Counted from the first letter of the stretch, positions 50,875 to 59,799 are shown. The stretch: DNA of 64,000 bases from Pseudomonas gingeri (GCF_013386115.1 NZ_JACAOR010000016.1:1-64000); one strand, 5' to 3'. Notes: a model not told the origin generated them from the letters alone. Translations and numbers: made by a program.

Positions 50875-52200
50875 ATGGATCTGTTTAGCCGTGCCCCGAT
50901 CGCTCAGCCCCTGGCCGCCCGTCTGCGGGCGACCAACCTGGATGAGTACGTCGGCCAGGAACACCTGCTGGCCCGGGGCAAGCCGTTGCGCGAAGCCCTG
51001 GAGCAGGGCGCGCTGCATTCGATGATCTTCTGGGGGCCGCCAGGGGTGGGCAAGACCACCCTGGCGCGGTTGCTGGCGGAAGTCTCGGATGCGCACTTCG
51101 AAACCGTGTCGGCGGTGTTGGCCGGGGTCAAGGAGATCCGCCAGGCGGTGGAAGTCGCCAAGCAGCAGGCCGGGCAGTACGGCAAGCGCACCATCCTGTT
51201 TGTCGACGAAGTCCATCGGTTCAACAAATCCCAGCAGGATGCCTTCCTGCCTTATGTCGAGGACGGCACGCTGATCTTTATCGGCGCCACCACCGAAAAC
51301 CCGTCGTTCGAACTCAACAACGCGCTGTTGTCCCGGGCCCGTGTCTATGTGCTCAAGAGCCTCGACGAAGCCGCCCTGAACAAGCTGGTGCAGCGGGCGC
51401 TGACGGAAGAACGTGGCTTGGGCAAGCGTCAGCTGAGCCTGGGCGACGAAGGTTTCAAGATGCTGTTGTCGGCGGCGGACGGCGATGGCCGGCGCCTGCT
51501 CAACCTGCTGGAAAATGCCTCCGACCTGGCCGAGGACGGCAGCGAGATCGGCGTCGAACTGCTGCAAAGCCTGCTGGGCGATACCCGGCGGCGTTTCGAC
51601 AAGGGGGGCGAGGCCTTCTACGACCAGATTTCCGCCTTGCACAAATCGGTGCGCGGCTCCAACCCGGACGGCGCGCTGTACTGGTTCGCGCGGATGCTCG
51701 ACGGCGGTTGCGATCCGCTGTACCTGGCGCGGCGCGTGGTGCGCATGGCCAGCGAGGATATCGGCAATGCCGATCCGCGGGCGTTGAGCCTGTGCCTGGC
51801 GGCCTGGGATGTGCAGGAACGGCTCGGCAGCCCCGAAGGCGAGCTGGCGGTGGCCCAGGCCATTACCTATCTGGCCTGCGCGCCGAAAAGCAACGCGGTG
51901 TACATGGGCTTCAAGGCCGCCATGCGCAGCGCCGCCGAGCACGGTTCGCTGGAAGTGCCGCTGCACTTGCGCAATGCCCCGACCAAGCTGATGAAACAGC
52001 TGGGTTATGGTGACGAGTACCGTTATGCCCATGACGAGCCCGACGCCTATGCGGCCGGCGAAGACTATTTTCCCGAAGAACTCGAACCGCAACCCTTCTA
52101 CCAGCCGGTCCCGCGTGGCCTGGAACTGAAGATCGGCGAAAAGCTCAACCATCTTGCCGAGCTCGATCGCAAAAGCCCGAAACAACGGAGAAAGACTTGA
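50875..52200 (+). CDS. rarA: Replication-associated recombination ATPase RarA (MgsA)
   Basis: The ATG at 50875 (MDLFSRAPIAQPLAARLRA) gives 441 residues. An AAA+ clamp-loader-like protein acting at stalled forks. Walker A GPPGVGKTT is at about 54-62 and Walker B FVDEVHRFNKSQQDAFLP at about 108-125. Sensor 1 is IGATTENPSFELNNALLSRA. The C-terminal tetramerisation part is YLARRVVRMASEDIGNADPRAL. It is 20 bases after lolA and overlaps crcB by four bases. Confidence 0.95.
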   Translation: MDLFSRAPIAQPLAARLRATNLDEYVGQEHLLARGKPLREALEQGALHSMIFWGPPGVGKTTLARLLAEVSDAHFETVSAVLAGVKEIRQAVEVAKQQAGQYGKRTILFVDEVHRFNKSQQDAFLPYVEDGTLIFIGATTENPSFELNNALLSRARVYVLKSLDEAALNKLVQRALTEERGLGKRQLSLGDEGFKMLLSAADGDGRRLLNLLENASDLAEDGSEIGVELLQSLLGDTRRRFDKGGEAFYDQISALHKSVRGSNPDGALYWFARMLDGGCDPLYLARRVVRMASEDIGNADPRALSLCLAAWDVQERLGSPEGELAVAQAITYLACAPKSNAVYMGFKAAMRSAAEHGSLEVPLHLRNAPTKLMKQLGYGDEYRYAHDEPDAYAAGEDYFPEELEPQPFYQPVPRGLELKIGEKLNHLAELDRKSPKQRRKT

Positions 52201-52571
52201 TTCGTACCGTACTTGCCGTGTCCGTCGCCGGTATCGTCGGCACCCTGGTGCGCTTTGCCACGGGCAATCTGATCAACGCCAATTGGCCGAAGCACTTCTA
52301 TACCGCGACGTTGGCCGTTAATATCGTGGGCTGCCTGGTGATTGGCGTGCTCTACGGCCTGTTTTTGCTGCGCCCCGAGGTCCCGGTTGAAATCCGCGCC
52401 GGCCTGATCGTGGGGTTTGTCGGCGGCCTGACCACATTTTCATCCTTTTCACTGGATACGGTGCGCCTGCTGGAAAGCGGGCAGGGCCTCCTGGCCCTGG
52501 GCTATGTGGCCCTCAGCGTATTCGGCGGGCTGCTCGCGACCTGGGCCGGCCTGTCCTTGACCAAACTCTGA
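52197..52571 (+). CDS. crcB: Fluoride exporter CrcB/Fluc
   Basis: 124 residues, four helices, TTG start overlapping the rarA stop (TTGA). Fluc channels act as dual-topology dimers letting F- leave the cell. Diagnostic residues are GTLVRFATGN, the central NIVGCLVIGVLYG and GFVGGLTTFSSFSLDT with the phenylalanine box and the TTFSSF motif. No fluoride riboswitch precedes it; expression is tied to the ftsK-lolA-rarA-serS unit. Confidence 0.94.
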   Translation: MIRTVLAVSVAGIVGTLVRFATGNLINANWPKHFYTATLAVNIVGCLVIGVLYGLFLLRPEVPVEIRAGLIVGFVGGLTTFSSFSLDTVRLLESGQGLLALGYVALSVFGGLLATWAGLSLTKL

Positions 52572-52587
52572 ATAACGAGAAACCGAC

Positions 52588-53868
52588 ATGCTCGATTCCA
52601 AACTGTTACGTAGCAACCTCCAGGACGTAGCGGATCGTCTGGCCTCCCGTGGCTTCAGCCTCGATGTTGCCCGCATCGAAGAGCTGGAAAGCCAGCGCAA
52701 GGTGGTGCAGACCCGCACCGAACAATTGCAGGCCGAGCGCAATGCGGTTTCCAAAAGTATCGGCCAGGCCAAGCAGCGCGGCGAAGACATCGCGCCGTTG
52801 ATGGCCAGTGTCGAAACCATGGGCTCCGAGTTGAGCGAAGGCAAGGTGGCGCTGGATGCCATCCAGTCCGAGCTGGACCAGATCCTGCTGGGTATCCCGA
52901 ACCTGCCCCACGAGTCCGTGCCGGTCGGCGCCGATGAGGACGGCAACGTCGAAGTGCGCCGCTGGGGCACGCCGACCGCCTTCGATTTCCCGATCCAGGA
53001 CCACGTCGCTCTGGGCGAGAAGTTCGGCTGGCTGGATTTCGAAACCGCCGCCAAGCTGTCCGGTGCGCGTTTCGCCCTGCTGCGTGGGCCGATTGCTCGG
53101 CTGCACCGCGCACTCGCGCAGTTCATGATCAACCTGCACACCAGCGAACACGGCTACGAAGAGGCCTACACGCCTTACCTGGTCCAGGCACCTGCGTTGC
53201 AGGGCACCGGCCAGTTGCCGAAGTTCGAGGAAGACCTGTTCAAGATCTCCCGCGAAGGCGAGGCCGATCTGTACCTGATCCCGACCGCCGAAGTGTCGCT
53301 GACCAATATCGTCTCCGGCGAGATCATCGATGCCAAACAACTGCCGTTGAAGTTCGTGGCGCACACGCCATGCTTCCGCAGCGAGGCCGGTGCTTCGGGC
53401 CGTGACACCCGCGGGATGATCCGCCAGCACCAGTTTGACAAGGTCGAGATGGTCCAGATCGTCGAGCCGTCGACCTCCATGCAAGCCCTGGAAAGCCTGA
53501 CCGCCAACGCCGAGAAGGTCCTGCAACTGCTGGAGCTGCCTTACCGCGTCCTGGCCCTGTGCACCGGCGACATGGGCTTCAGTGCCGTGAAGACCTATGA
53601 CCTGGAAGTGTGGGTGCCGAGCCAGGACAAATACCGCGAGATCTCGTCGTGCTCCAACTGCGGCGACTTCCAGGCCCGGCGCATGCAGGCGCGTTTCCGC
53701 AACCCGGAAACCGGCAAGCCCGAGCTGCTCCACACCCTGAACGGTTCCGGCCTGGCCGTGGGTCGCACACTGGTGGCCGTGCTGGAGAACTACCAGCAGG
53801 CTGACGGTTCGATCCGTGTGCCTGAAGTGCTCAAGCCCTACATGGGCGGCCTCGAGGTCATCGGCTGA
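52588..53868 (+). CDS. serS: Seryl-tRNA synthetase
   Basis: 426 residues, class II synthetase. An N-terminal antiparallel coiled coil (about 30-100) contacts the long variable arm of tRNA-Ser. Motif 2 is FRSEAGASGRDTRGMIRQHQF (within residues about 268-288), and motif 3 is GSGLAVGRTLVAVLE near 388-402. It charges, among others, the tRNA-Ser(UGA) gene at 59.8 kb. It is 17 bases after crcB, and its stop overlaps the cysG start by one base. Confidence 0.97.
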   Translation: MLDSKLLRSNLQDVADRLASRGFSLDVARIEELESQRKVVQTRTEQLQAERNAVSKSIGQAKQRGEDIAPLMASVETMGSELSEGKVALDAIQSELDQILLGIPNLPHESVPVGADEDGNVEVRRWGTPTAFDFPIQDHVALGEKFGWLDFETAAKLSGARFALLRGPIARLHRALAQFMINLHTSEHGYEEAYTPYLVQAPALQGTGQLPKFEEDLFKISREGEADLYLIPTAEVSLTNIVSGEIIDAKQLPLKFVAHTPCFRSEAGASGRDTRGMIRQHQFDKVEMVQIVEPSTSMQALESLTANAEKVLQLLELPYRVLALCTGDMGFSAVKTYDLEVWVPSQDKYREISSCSNCGDFQARRMQARFRNPETGKPELLHTLNGSGLAVGRTLVAVLENYQQADGSIRVPEVLKPYMGGLEVIG

Positions 53869-55262
53869 TGGAGTTCCTGCCGCTGTTTCACAACCTGCGC
53901 GGCAGCCGTGTGCTGGTCGTCGGCGGCGGGGAGATTGCCTTGCGCAAGTCCCGCCTGCTGGCCGATGCCGGCGCGCTGCTGCGGGTGGTCGCTCCCGAGA
54001 TCGAGAGCCAGTTGAGTGAGTTGATCAGTGGCAGTGGCGGCGAAATGCTGCTGCGTGGTTATGGCGAATCCGACCTGGACGGTTGTGTGCTGATCATTGC
54101 CGCCACCGACGACGAGTCGCTCAATGCCCAGGTCTCCGCCGACGCCCATCGGCGTTGCGTGCCAGTCAATGTGGTGGATGCGCCGGCCTTGTGCAGCGTG
54201 ATCTTCCCGGCCATTGTCGACCGTTCGCCACTGGTGATCGCGGTGTCCAGCGGCGGCGATGCGCCGGTGCTGGCGCGGTTGATCCGGGCCAAGATGGAAA
54301 CCTGGATTCCTTCGACCTATGGCCAGCTGGCCGGGTTGGCGGCGCGTTTCCGGACCCAGGTGAAAACCCTGTTTCCCGGCGTGCAGCAACGCCGCGCATT
54401 CTGGGAAGACGTGTTCCAGGGGCCGATTGCCGACCGGCAGTTGGCCGGGCAGGGTGCCGAGGCCGAGCGCCTGTTGCTGGAGAAGATCAATGGCGCGGCC
54501 CCCAATGCGCCAGGCGAAGTGTATCTGGTGGGCGCGGGGCCGGGTGATCCCGACCTGTTGACCTTCCGCGCGCTGCGCCTGATGCAGCAGGCTGACGTGG
54601 TGCTCTACGACCGCCTTGTCGCCCCGGCGATTCTCGAGCTGTGCCGGCGTGATGCCGACCGTATCTATGTCGGCAAGCGTCGCGCCGATCATGCCGTGCC
54701 CCAGGACCAGATCAACCAGCAACTGGTGGATCTGGCGAAGCAGGGCAAGCGGGTGCTGCGTCTGAAGGGCGGTGATCCGTTCATCTTCGGGCGCGGCGGC
54801 GAAGAGATCGAGGAACTGGCGGCTCACGGCATTCCTTTCCAGGTGGTGCCAGGGATCACGGCGGCCAGCGGTTGCTCGGCCTATGCCGGAATTCCGCTGA
54901 CGCACCGCGACTATGCGCAGTCCGTGCGCTTTGTCACCGGTCACCTGAAGGATGGCAGCACCGACCTGCCGTGGGTCGACCTGGTGGCACCGGCACAGAC
55001 CCTGGTGTTCTACATGGGCCTGGTGGGGTTACCGATCATCTGCGAACAGCTGATCAAGCATGGTCGTTCGGCGGACACGCCGGCGGCCCTGATCCAGCAG
55101 GGCACCACGTCGAATCAGCGGGTATTCACCGGCACGCTGGCCAATCTGCCGCAACTGGTGGCGGAGCATGAAGTCCATGCCCCGACGCTGGTGATTGTCG
55201 GAGAAGTGGTTCAGTTGCGCGAGAAACTGGCCTGGTTCGAAGGTGCGCAATCGCAGGTGTGA
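53868..55262 (+). CDS. cysG: Siroheme synthase CysG
   Basis: 464 residues with all three activities of the trifunctional enzyme. The N-terminal NAD-binding part (VVGGGEIALRKSRLL; about 15-29) is the precorrin-2 dehydrogenase/ferrochelatase, with Ser in AVSSGGDAPVLARLIRAKME. The C-terminal part (about 216-460) is uroporphyrinogen-III methyltransferase, with VYLVGAGPGDPDLLTF, VLRLKGGDPFIFGRGGEE and PGITAASGCSAYAGIPLTHRDYA. It makes siroheme for sulfite and nitrite reductases. It is the last gene of the plus-strand series. Confidence 0.96.
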   Translation: MEFLPLFHNLRGSRVLVVGGGEIALRKSRLLADAGALLRVVAPEIESQLSELISGSGGEMLLRGYGESDLDGCVLIIAATDDESLNAQVSADAHRRCVPVNVVDAPALCSVIFPAIVDRSPLVIAVSSGGDAPVLARLIRAKMETWIPSTYGQLAGLAARFRTQVKTLFPGVQQRRAFWEDVFQGPIADRQLAGQGAEAERLLLEKINGAAPNAPGEVYLVGAGPGDPDLLTFRALRLMQQADVVLYDRLVAPAILELCRRDADRIYVGKRRADHAVPQDQINQQLVDLAKQGKRVLRLKGGDPFIFGRGGEEIEELAAHGIPFQVVPGITAASGCSAYAGIPLTHRDYAQSVRFVTGHLKDGSTDLPWVDLVAPAQTLVFYMGLVGLPIICEQLIKHGRSADTPAALIQQGTTSNQRVFTGTLANLPQLVAEHEVHAPTLVIVGEVVQLREKLAWFEGAQSQV

Positions 55263-55337
55263 CACCGATTTACGATTGATGCCAATCCCAACTGTGGGAG
55301 CCAGGCTCGACGACATCTGCAGCGAACACCGCTCCAA

Positions 55338-55402
55338 TGTGGGAGCTGGCTTGCCGGCGATGGGCCCTTGAGGACGCCATCGCCGGCAAGCCAGCTCCCA
55401 CA
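55338..55402. repeat. REPIN with perfect 26-bp arms
   Basis: Arms 55338-55363 (TGTGGGAGCTGGCTTGCCGG...) and 55377-55402 are exact reverse complements around a 13-base loop. A third, partial unit (CTGTGGGAGCCAGGCTCG) starts at 55292. The element fills the convergent gap between cysG and the next gene and may stabilise or end both mRNAs. Confidence 0.9.
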
Positions 55403-55421
55403 GGTTTTCGCGTTGCGTCCG

Positions 55422-56420
55422 TCAGATTTTCCATACCCCACGCCCCGGCAACCGCCCGCGATCATGCGCGGCCATAAAGTCCTGCCGCGGTCCCTTGGGC
55501 ACAATCCCCGTGGGATTGATAGTGCGATGACTGGCGTAGTAGTGCCCCTTGATATGGGCAAAGTCCACCGTCCCGGCCACCCCCGGCCACTGATACAGCT
55601 CGCGCAGCCAGTTCGACAGGTTCGGATAGTCGGCAATGCGCCGCAGATTGCATTTGAAGTGCCCGTGGTAGACCGCATCGAAACGAATCAGCGTGGTGAA
55701 CAGGCGCACATCGGCCTCGGTCAGGTACTCGCCCGCCAGGTAACGGTGTTCCGCCAGATGCCGTTCCAGATGGTCGAGCTCGGCAAACACATCGTCGAAC
55801 GCGGTTTCGTAGGCCTCCTGTGAGGTCGCGAAGCCGGCCCGGTAGACGCCGTTGTTCACCGCCGGGTAGATCCGTTCGTTCCAGCTGTCGATCAACCCGC
55901 GCAAGGTTTCGGGGTAGAAGTCCAGCCGGTTGCCGGTCAGCCCGTCGAACGCGCTGTTGAACATGCGGATGATCTCCGCCGACTCGTTGCTGACGATGCG
56001 CTGCAGCTTTTTGTCCCACAGCACCGGCACGGTCACGCGTCCGGTGTAGTCGGCGGTGTCAGCGGTATAGCGCTGGTGCATGAAGGTAAGGTTGTCGAGT
56101 TGATCGCCGCTGGAGCCATGCTCCCGGTCGAAGGTCCAGCCGTTTTCCAGCATCAGCCAACTGACCACCGAGACGCCGACCAGCGCTTCCAGGCCCTTGA
56201 GCTTGCGCAGGATCAGGGTGCGATGGGCCCAGGGGCAGGCCAGGGAGACATACAGGTGATAGCGCCCGGCCTCGGCGGCAAAACCGCCTTCGCCACTGGG
56301 GCCCGGTTTGCCGTCGGCGGTGACCCAGTGACGGCGTTGCGCCTGTTCGCGCTGGAAGGCGCCGTCCTTGCTGCTTTCATACCACTGGTCATGCCAGCGG
56401 CCTTCGATCAAGAGACCCAT
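55422..56420 (-). CDS. Glutathionyl-hydroquinone reductase (Xi-class GST, YqjG/PcpF-like)
   Basis: 332 residues. The catalytic motif Cys62-Pro-Trp-Ala lies in VSLACPWAHRTLI, which defines the Xi class of glutathione transferases. These reduce glutathionyl-hydroquinones back to hydroquinones and free glutathione (as GSSG). Other family landmarks are WTFDREHGSSGDQL, RVTVPVLWDKKLQRIVSNESAEIIRMFN and the C-terminal HYYASHRTINPTGIVPKGP. It probably deals with quinone adducts in the cytoplasm. It is a single gene with a short promoter region before it. Confidence 0.92.
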   Translation of the reverse strand: MGLLIEGRWHDQWYESSKDGAFQREQAQRRHWVTADGKPGPSGEGGFAAEAGRYHLYVSLACPWAHRTLILRKLKGLEALVGVSVVSWLMLENGWTFDREHGSSGDQLDNLTFMHQRYTADTADYTGRVTVPVLWDKKLQRIVSNESAEIIRMFNSAFDGLTGNRLDFYPETLRGLIDSWNERIYPAVNNGVYRAGFATSQEAYETAFDDVFAELDHLERHLAEHRYLAGEYLTEADVRLFTTLIRFDAVYHGHFKCNLRRIADYPNLSNWLRELYQWPGVAGTVDFAHIKGHYYASHRTINPTGIVPKGPRQDFMAAHDRGRLPGRGVWKI

Positions 56421-56508
56421 CGGAAACTCCTCGGCAGATGTGCGTTGGAGTCCAGTCTAAAGTGATTCGTTCGAAGAAATAGCGCAAATCCCCGGGGTGA
56501 ATGATCGA

Positions 56509-57510
56509 CTAAATCGATCTATTGCGGGCATCCCAGTACCGTCGCGCCTGTTCGAAGGCTTGTTCGCGAGGCAGGCCAAGGCCGCGCAGGGCCAGGGCCA
56601 TGGTCGACAGCAGGGCCAGTTGCGGATAGCTGTCTTCGACGTCGCCACGCCATAGCGCCTTGAGGTGCTCGGGTTCCAGCGTCGCCGGTTTGACATGGCG
56701 CTGCTCGGACAGGGCGGGCCATTCTTCATCCCAGCTTTCGCCGTTGGCCGTCCCGTAGAGATGGCTGGGGCTGTCGGGATTGACCTCGATCTCACCACCA
56801 TCGCCTTTGATCACAATGGCCGTATCGCCCAGCAGGCCACTGGCATCGCGATGCACGGCCTGGTAGCCGGGGTGGAAGATGCTTTGCAGGCCGCAGCGGG
56901 CGCCCAGCGGATTGAGAATGCGCGCCAGGGAGTGGATCGGTGAGCGCAGGCCCAGGGTATTGCGCAGGTCGATCATCCGCTGCAATTGCGGCGCCCAGTC
57001 ACCCAGGGGAAAAAAGGCGATATTGCCGCTGGCCAGGGCCTGTTCGACGGACTGCCAGTCGCGGCACAATGGAATCTGCAGGGTGTCCAGCAAGTGCTCG
57101 GTGTACAGCCGGCCCGCGGTATGGGCGCCGCCGCCGTGCATGAGGATCTTCACGCCGTTCTGGGCCAGGCACTTGGCGGCTAGCAGATACCAGGGCAGGT
57201 GGCGCTTCTTGCCGGCGTAGGTCGGCCAGTCCAGGTCGATCGGCAGGGCCGGCGCATTGAGTCGCTCGCGCAGGGCCTCGGTGAAACCGGCCAGTTCCTC
57301 CGGGCTTTCTTCCTTGTGGCGCAGCAGCATCAGGAAGGCGCCGAGCTGGGTGTCCTCGACCTTCTCGTCGAGCAGCATGCCCATGGCTTCGCGGGCTTCC
57401 TCGCGGGTCAGGTTGCGGGCGCCGCGCTTGCCCTTGCCGAGAATTCGCACGAAGGACGCAAACGGGTGTTCGGCGGGCGTTTCGGTGATCAGGGGAGCAG
57501 GATTGGTCAT
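56509..57510 (-). CDS. ybiB: TrpD2-family protein YbiB
   Basis: The ATG at 57508-57510 (MTNPAPLITETPAEHPFASFVRILGKG) gives 333 residues. The fold is that of anthranilate phosphoribosyltransferase (GKGKRGARNLTREEAREAMGMLLDEKVEDTQLGAFLMLLRHKEES, then GVKILMHGGGAHTAGR and HSLARILNPLGARCG). The glycine and substrate motifs of TrpD are altered. E. coli YbiB, the model for this branch, binds nucleic acids without sequence preference. It overlaps tusE by four bases (ATGA), placing it in the tRNA thiolation operon. Confidence 0.88.
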   Translation of the reverse strand: MTNPAPLITETPAEHPFASFVRILGKGKRGARNLTREEAREAMGMLLDEKVEDTQLGAFLMLLRHKEESPEELAGFTEALRERLNAPALPIDLDWPTYAGKKRHLPWYLLAAKCLAQNGVKILMHGGGAHTAGRLYTEHLLDTLQIPLCRDWQSVEQALASGNIAFFPLGDWAPQLQRMIDLRNTLGLRSPIHSLARILNPLGARCGLQSIFHPGYQAVHRDASGLLGDTAIVIKGDGGEIEVNPDSPSHLYGTANGESWDEEWPALSEQRHVKPATLEPEHLKALWRGDVEDSYPQLALLSTMALALRGLGLPREQAFEQARRYWDARNRSI

Positions 57511-57842
57511 AGACAATTCGTCGGCTTGGGCAGGCCCGCCAGCTTGGCGGCGAGTTTGGCGGGAGTGCCGTTGAACAGGCGGTTGAGGTGCAGGCTGTTG
57601 CCTTTTTCGGCACCCAGTTTCAAGGCGGTGTACTTGATCAGTGGGCGCGTGGCCGGCGATAGGTCGAACTCCTGGTAGAAACCGCGCAGCAATTCGAGAA
57701 TCTCCCAGTGCTCGGCGCTCAGCTCGATGGTTTCCCGGGCGGCGAGGGCGCTGGCGACCTCGGGCGACCAATCGCTCAGCTCCACCAGGTAGCCGTCCTT
57801 GTCCAGGGCGATGTCCTGGCCGTTCACAGTCAGGGTGTTCAT
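57507..57842 (-). CDS. tusE: Sulfur relay protein TusE (DsrC family)
   Basis: The ATG at 57840-57842 (MNTLTVNGQDIALDKDGYLVELSDW) gives 111 residues. The penultimate Cys110 in GLPKPTNCL accepts persulfide from TusBCD and passes it to MnmA for s2U34 formation. EHWEILELLRGFYQEFDLSPATRPLIKYTALKLG is the conserved helical core. It overlaps tusB upstream and ybiB downstream, each by four bases. Confidence 0.95.
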   Translation of the reverse strand: MNTLTVNGQDIALDKDGYLVELSDWSPEVASALAARETIELSAEHWEILELLRGFYQEFDLSPATRPLIKYTALKLGAEKGNSLHLNRLFNGTPAKLAAKLAGLPKPTNCL

Positions 57843-58138
57843 AGCCAGGTATTGACCTTGTCGTAGCGGACCGACAGCTCGACGAACCCCGGATAGTCCA
57901 CGCGCGTCGCCCAGTCCGGGCATTCCAGGCCGCGGGCCAGCAGGTCTTCGTCGAGCGCGAACAGGCGCAGCTCGGCGGCACGTTCTTCCAGGGCTTCGAG
58001 CGGCAGGCTGCGCGGTTGCAAGGCGTAGACCGCGTCACCAGTGAGCAACAGCGCATCTTCGCTACCCAGCAGGCGCAGGCAACTGCCCAGGCGGCTGTCG
58101 GTAAACGGGGAGTGAGACAACACATGCAAGGTCGACAT
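57839..58138 (-). CDS. tusB: Sulfur relay protein TusB (DsrH family)
   Basis: 99 residues starting MSTLHVLSHSPFTDSRLGSCLRLLG, with SEDALLLTGDAVYAL typical of DsrH. TusB is a structural part of the TusBCD heterohexamer and has no catalytic sulfur cysteine itself. It overlaps tusC by one base and tusE by four. Confidence 0.92.
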   Translation of the reverse strand: MSTLHVLSHSPFTDSRLGSCLRLLGSEDALLLTGDAVYALQPRSLPLEALEERAAELRLFALDEDLLARGLECPDWATRVDYPGFVELSVRYDKVNTWL

Positions 58139-58500
58139 CAGAGCGTGATCACCTGGTCATAACGATTAACGAGGGCGACGATTTCTTCGGCCGTGAGCAG
58201 GCTCAGGTCCTCGCCGGCGACCTGGCTGGCAAAGAGCCCCCGGTCGGCCAGGCTGTCGCGACAGGCGTACAGGTCTTCGACGCCGAACAGTGACAGCGCC
58301 TGGAGGTTGGCGGTCAGGTCTTTCTGCTGCAGGGCCTTGGCGTTCTGCCCGGACGTCAGCTGGAACACCCCGTCATCCATGAACAGCAGGCCGATGGGCA
58401 GGTCGAAGGCGCCACCGGCCAGCACGATATCCAGTGCCTCGCGGGCGCCCGGCCCGGACCACGGTGCCTGACGGCTGATAATCAACAGGGACTTGGGCAT
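58138..58500 (-). CDS. tusC: Sulfur relay protein TusC (DsrF family)
   Basis: 120 residues; MPKSLLIISRQAPWSGPGAREALDIVLAGGAFDLPIGLLFMDDGVFQL is the DsrE/F fold start, and LSLFGVEDLYACRDSLADRGL includes the family's conserved region. Middle subunit of TusBCD. It starts one base after tusD ends. Confidence 0.93.
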   Translation of the reverse strand: MPKSLLIISRQAPWSGPGAREALDIVLAGGAFDLPIGLLFMDDGVFQLTSGQNAKALQQKDLTANLQALSLFGVEDLYACRDSLADRGLFASQVAGEDLSLLTAEEIVALVNRYDQVITL

Positions 58501-58501
58501 T

Positions 58502-58894
58502 TCAAGGCCCTCCGAAACAGATCAGTCGGTCGGCGGCCTGCACGGCATCGTGCAATTGCCCCAGCCCGGAGAGCTCCCAGGGGCCGCCCAGGTTCACCGC
58601 CGCGCGTTGGTAGCGTTGGGCTTCTTCACTGTTGAGTACGCCACGTCGCAGCGCCGCGGCGATGCAGACCACACCGTCGAGCTGGTGCTCACTGACGAAG
58701 GCAGCCCAGTCTTGCGGCAGGTCCTGTTCGTCCTGGGGGGTGACCACATTGCTCGACGCGCTGTGCACGCCATCCTGGTAAAAGAACAGCCGCACAATCT
58801 CATGTCCACCAGCGAGCACTGCCTGGGCGAACAGCAGGGCGCGGCGGGAGGAGGGCGCGTGGGGCGCGGAAAACAGCGCAATGGCAAACTTCAT
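58502..58894 (-). CDS. tusD: Sulfurtransferase TusD (DsrE family)
   Basis: The ATG at 58892-58894 (MKFAIALFSAPHAPSSRRALLFAQAVL) gives 130 residues. The active cysteine is in VVCIAAALRRGV (about residue 77). It accepts persulfide sulfur from TusA and passes it to TusE. First gene of the five-gene operon tusD-C-B-E-ybiB. Confidence 0.94.
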   Translation of the reverse strand: MKFAIALFSAPHAPSSRRALLFAQAVLAGGHEIVRLFFYQDGVHSASSNVVTPQDEQDLPQDWAAFVSEHQLDGVVCIAAALRRGVLNSEEAQRYQRAAVNLGGPWELSGLGQLHDAVQAADRLICFGGP

Positions 58895-58962
58895 GGGGGA
58901 CTCTGTCAGCAAATCTGCCGTCATGATAAGGCCAGAAACGCCAGGAAGCTAAATCGCCGACA

Positions 58963-58992
58963 ACAAAAAGCCCGCCGAAGCGGGCTTTTTGT
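58963..58992 (-). terminator. Bidirectional terminator after the yccA-like gene
   Basis: ACAAAAAGCCCGC (58963-58975), loop CGAA, GCGGGCTTTTTGT (58980-58992): a perfect 13-bp stem with a T run, 14 bases past the stop of the Bax-inhibitor-family gene. Confidence 0.92.
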
Positions 58993-59005
58993 CTGAGCGG
59001 TGCGA

Positions 59006-59677
59006 TCAGTCGTCGCGACCCATGATGCCGAAGATCTGCAACAGGCTGATAAACAGGTTGTAGATCGATACATACAGGCTGATGGTCGCCATGATGTAGT
59101 TGCGCTCGCCGCCATGGATGATGGCGCTGGTCTGGAACAGGATGCAGACCGAGGAGAACAGCACGAAACCGGCGCTGATCGCCAGCTGCAAGCCGCTGAT
59201 GTTGAAGAAGATGCTGGCCAGCATTGCGCCCAGCAGGACGAAGAAACCGGCGGTGATGAAGCCGCTGAGGAAGCTCATGTCCTTGCGGGTGATCAGCACA
59301 TAGGCCGACAGGCCGCCGAAGACCAGGGCGGTCATGGCGAATGCCGAGCTGACCACTTCAGCGCCGCCCTGCATGCCCAGGTAGCGGTTGAGGATAGGGC
59401 CGAGCAGGAAGCCCATGAAACCGGTCAGGGCGAAGGCGGACACCAGGCCCCAGGCCGAGTCGCGCAGCTTGTTGGTGAGGAAGAACAGTCCGTAGAAGCC
59501 GATCAGCACGACGAAGATGTTCGGGTAGCCGACACGCATCTGCTGGGCGACGAAAGCCATCACGCCACTGAAGGCCAGGGTGAGGGCCAGAAGGCTGTAA
59601 GTGTTGCGCAGGACGCGGCTAACCTCTAGCTGCTCAGCCTGCACGCTGTTGTTAACGGCGTAATCCTGTTCGCGCAT
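59006..59677 (-). CDS. Bax inhibitor-1/YccA family membrane protein
   Basis: 223 residues and seven membrane helices, beginning MREQDYAVNNSVQAEQLEVSRVLRNTYSLLALTLAFSGVMAF. The family signature and the C-terminal di-aspartate (GIMGRDD) resemble E. coli YccA, a substrate and modulator of FtsH, and the BsYetJ calcium-leak proteins with paired acidic residues. The physiological role here is unproven. It lies upstream of tusD on the same strand but has its own terminator. Confidence 0.88.
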   Translation of the reverse strand: MREQDYAVNNSVQAEQLEVSRVLRNTYSLLALTLAFSGVMAFVAQQMRVGYPNIFVVLIGFYGLFFLTNKLRDSAWGLVSAFALTGFMGFLLGPILNRYLGMQGGAEVVSSAFAMTALVFGGLSAYVLITRKDMSFLSGFITAGFFVLLGAMLASIFFNISGLQLAISAGFVLFSSVCILFQTSAIIHGGERNYIMATISLYVSIYNLFISLLQIFGIMGRDD

Positions 59678-59754
59678 GGCGAAACTCCTTCGGGTTTGAA
59701 ATGTTCAGTCGCAAAGATCATAACAGAGGCTCTGTAACAAGCTATCACGAGAGT

Positions 59755-59782
59755 TTGACAGTGTGTTTCATTACGGTATTAT
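59755..59782 (+). promoter_or_regulatory. Promoter of the tRNA-Ser gene
   Basis: TTGACA (59755-59760), 16 bases, TATTAT (59777-59782), then GGCGCCCGC. The perfect -35, near-consensus -10 and GC-rich discriminator are typical of stable-RNA promoters under stringent control. The predicted start is about ten bases before the tRNA. Confidence 0.8.
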
Positions 59783-59799
59783 GGCGCCCGCAATGCATA

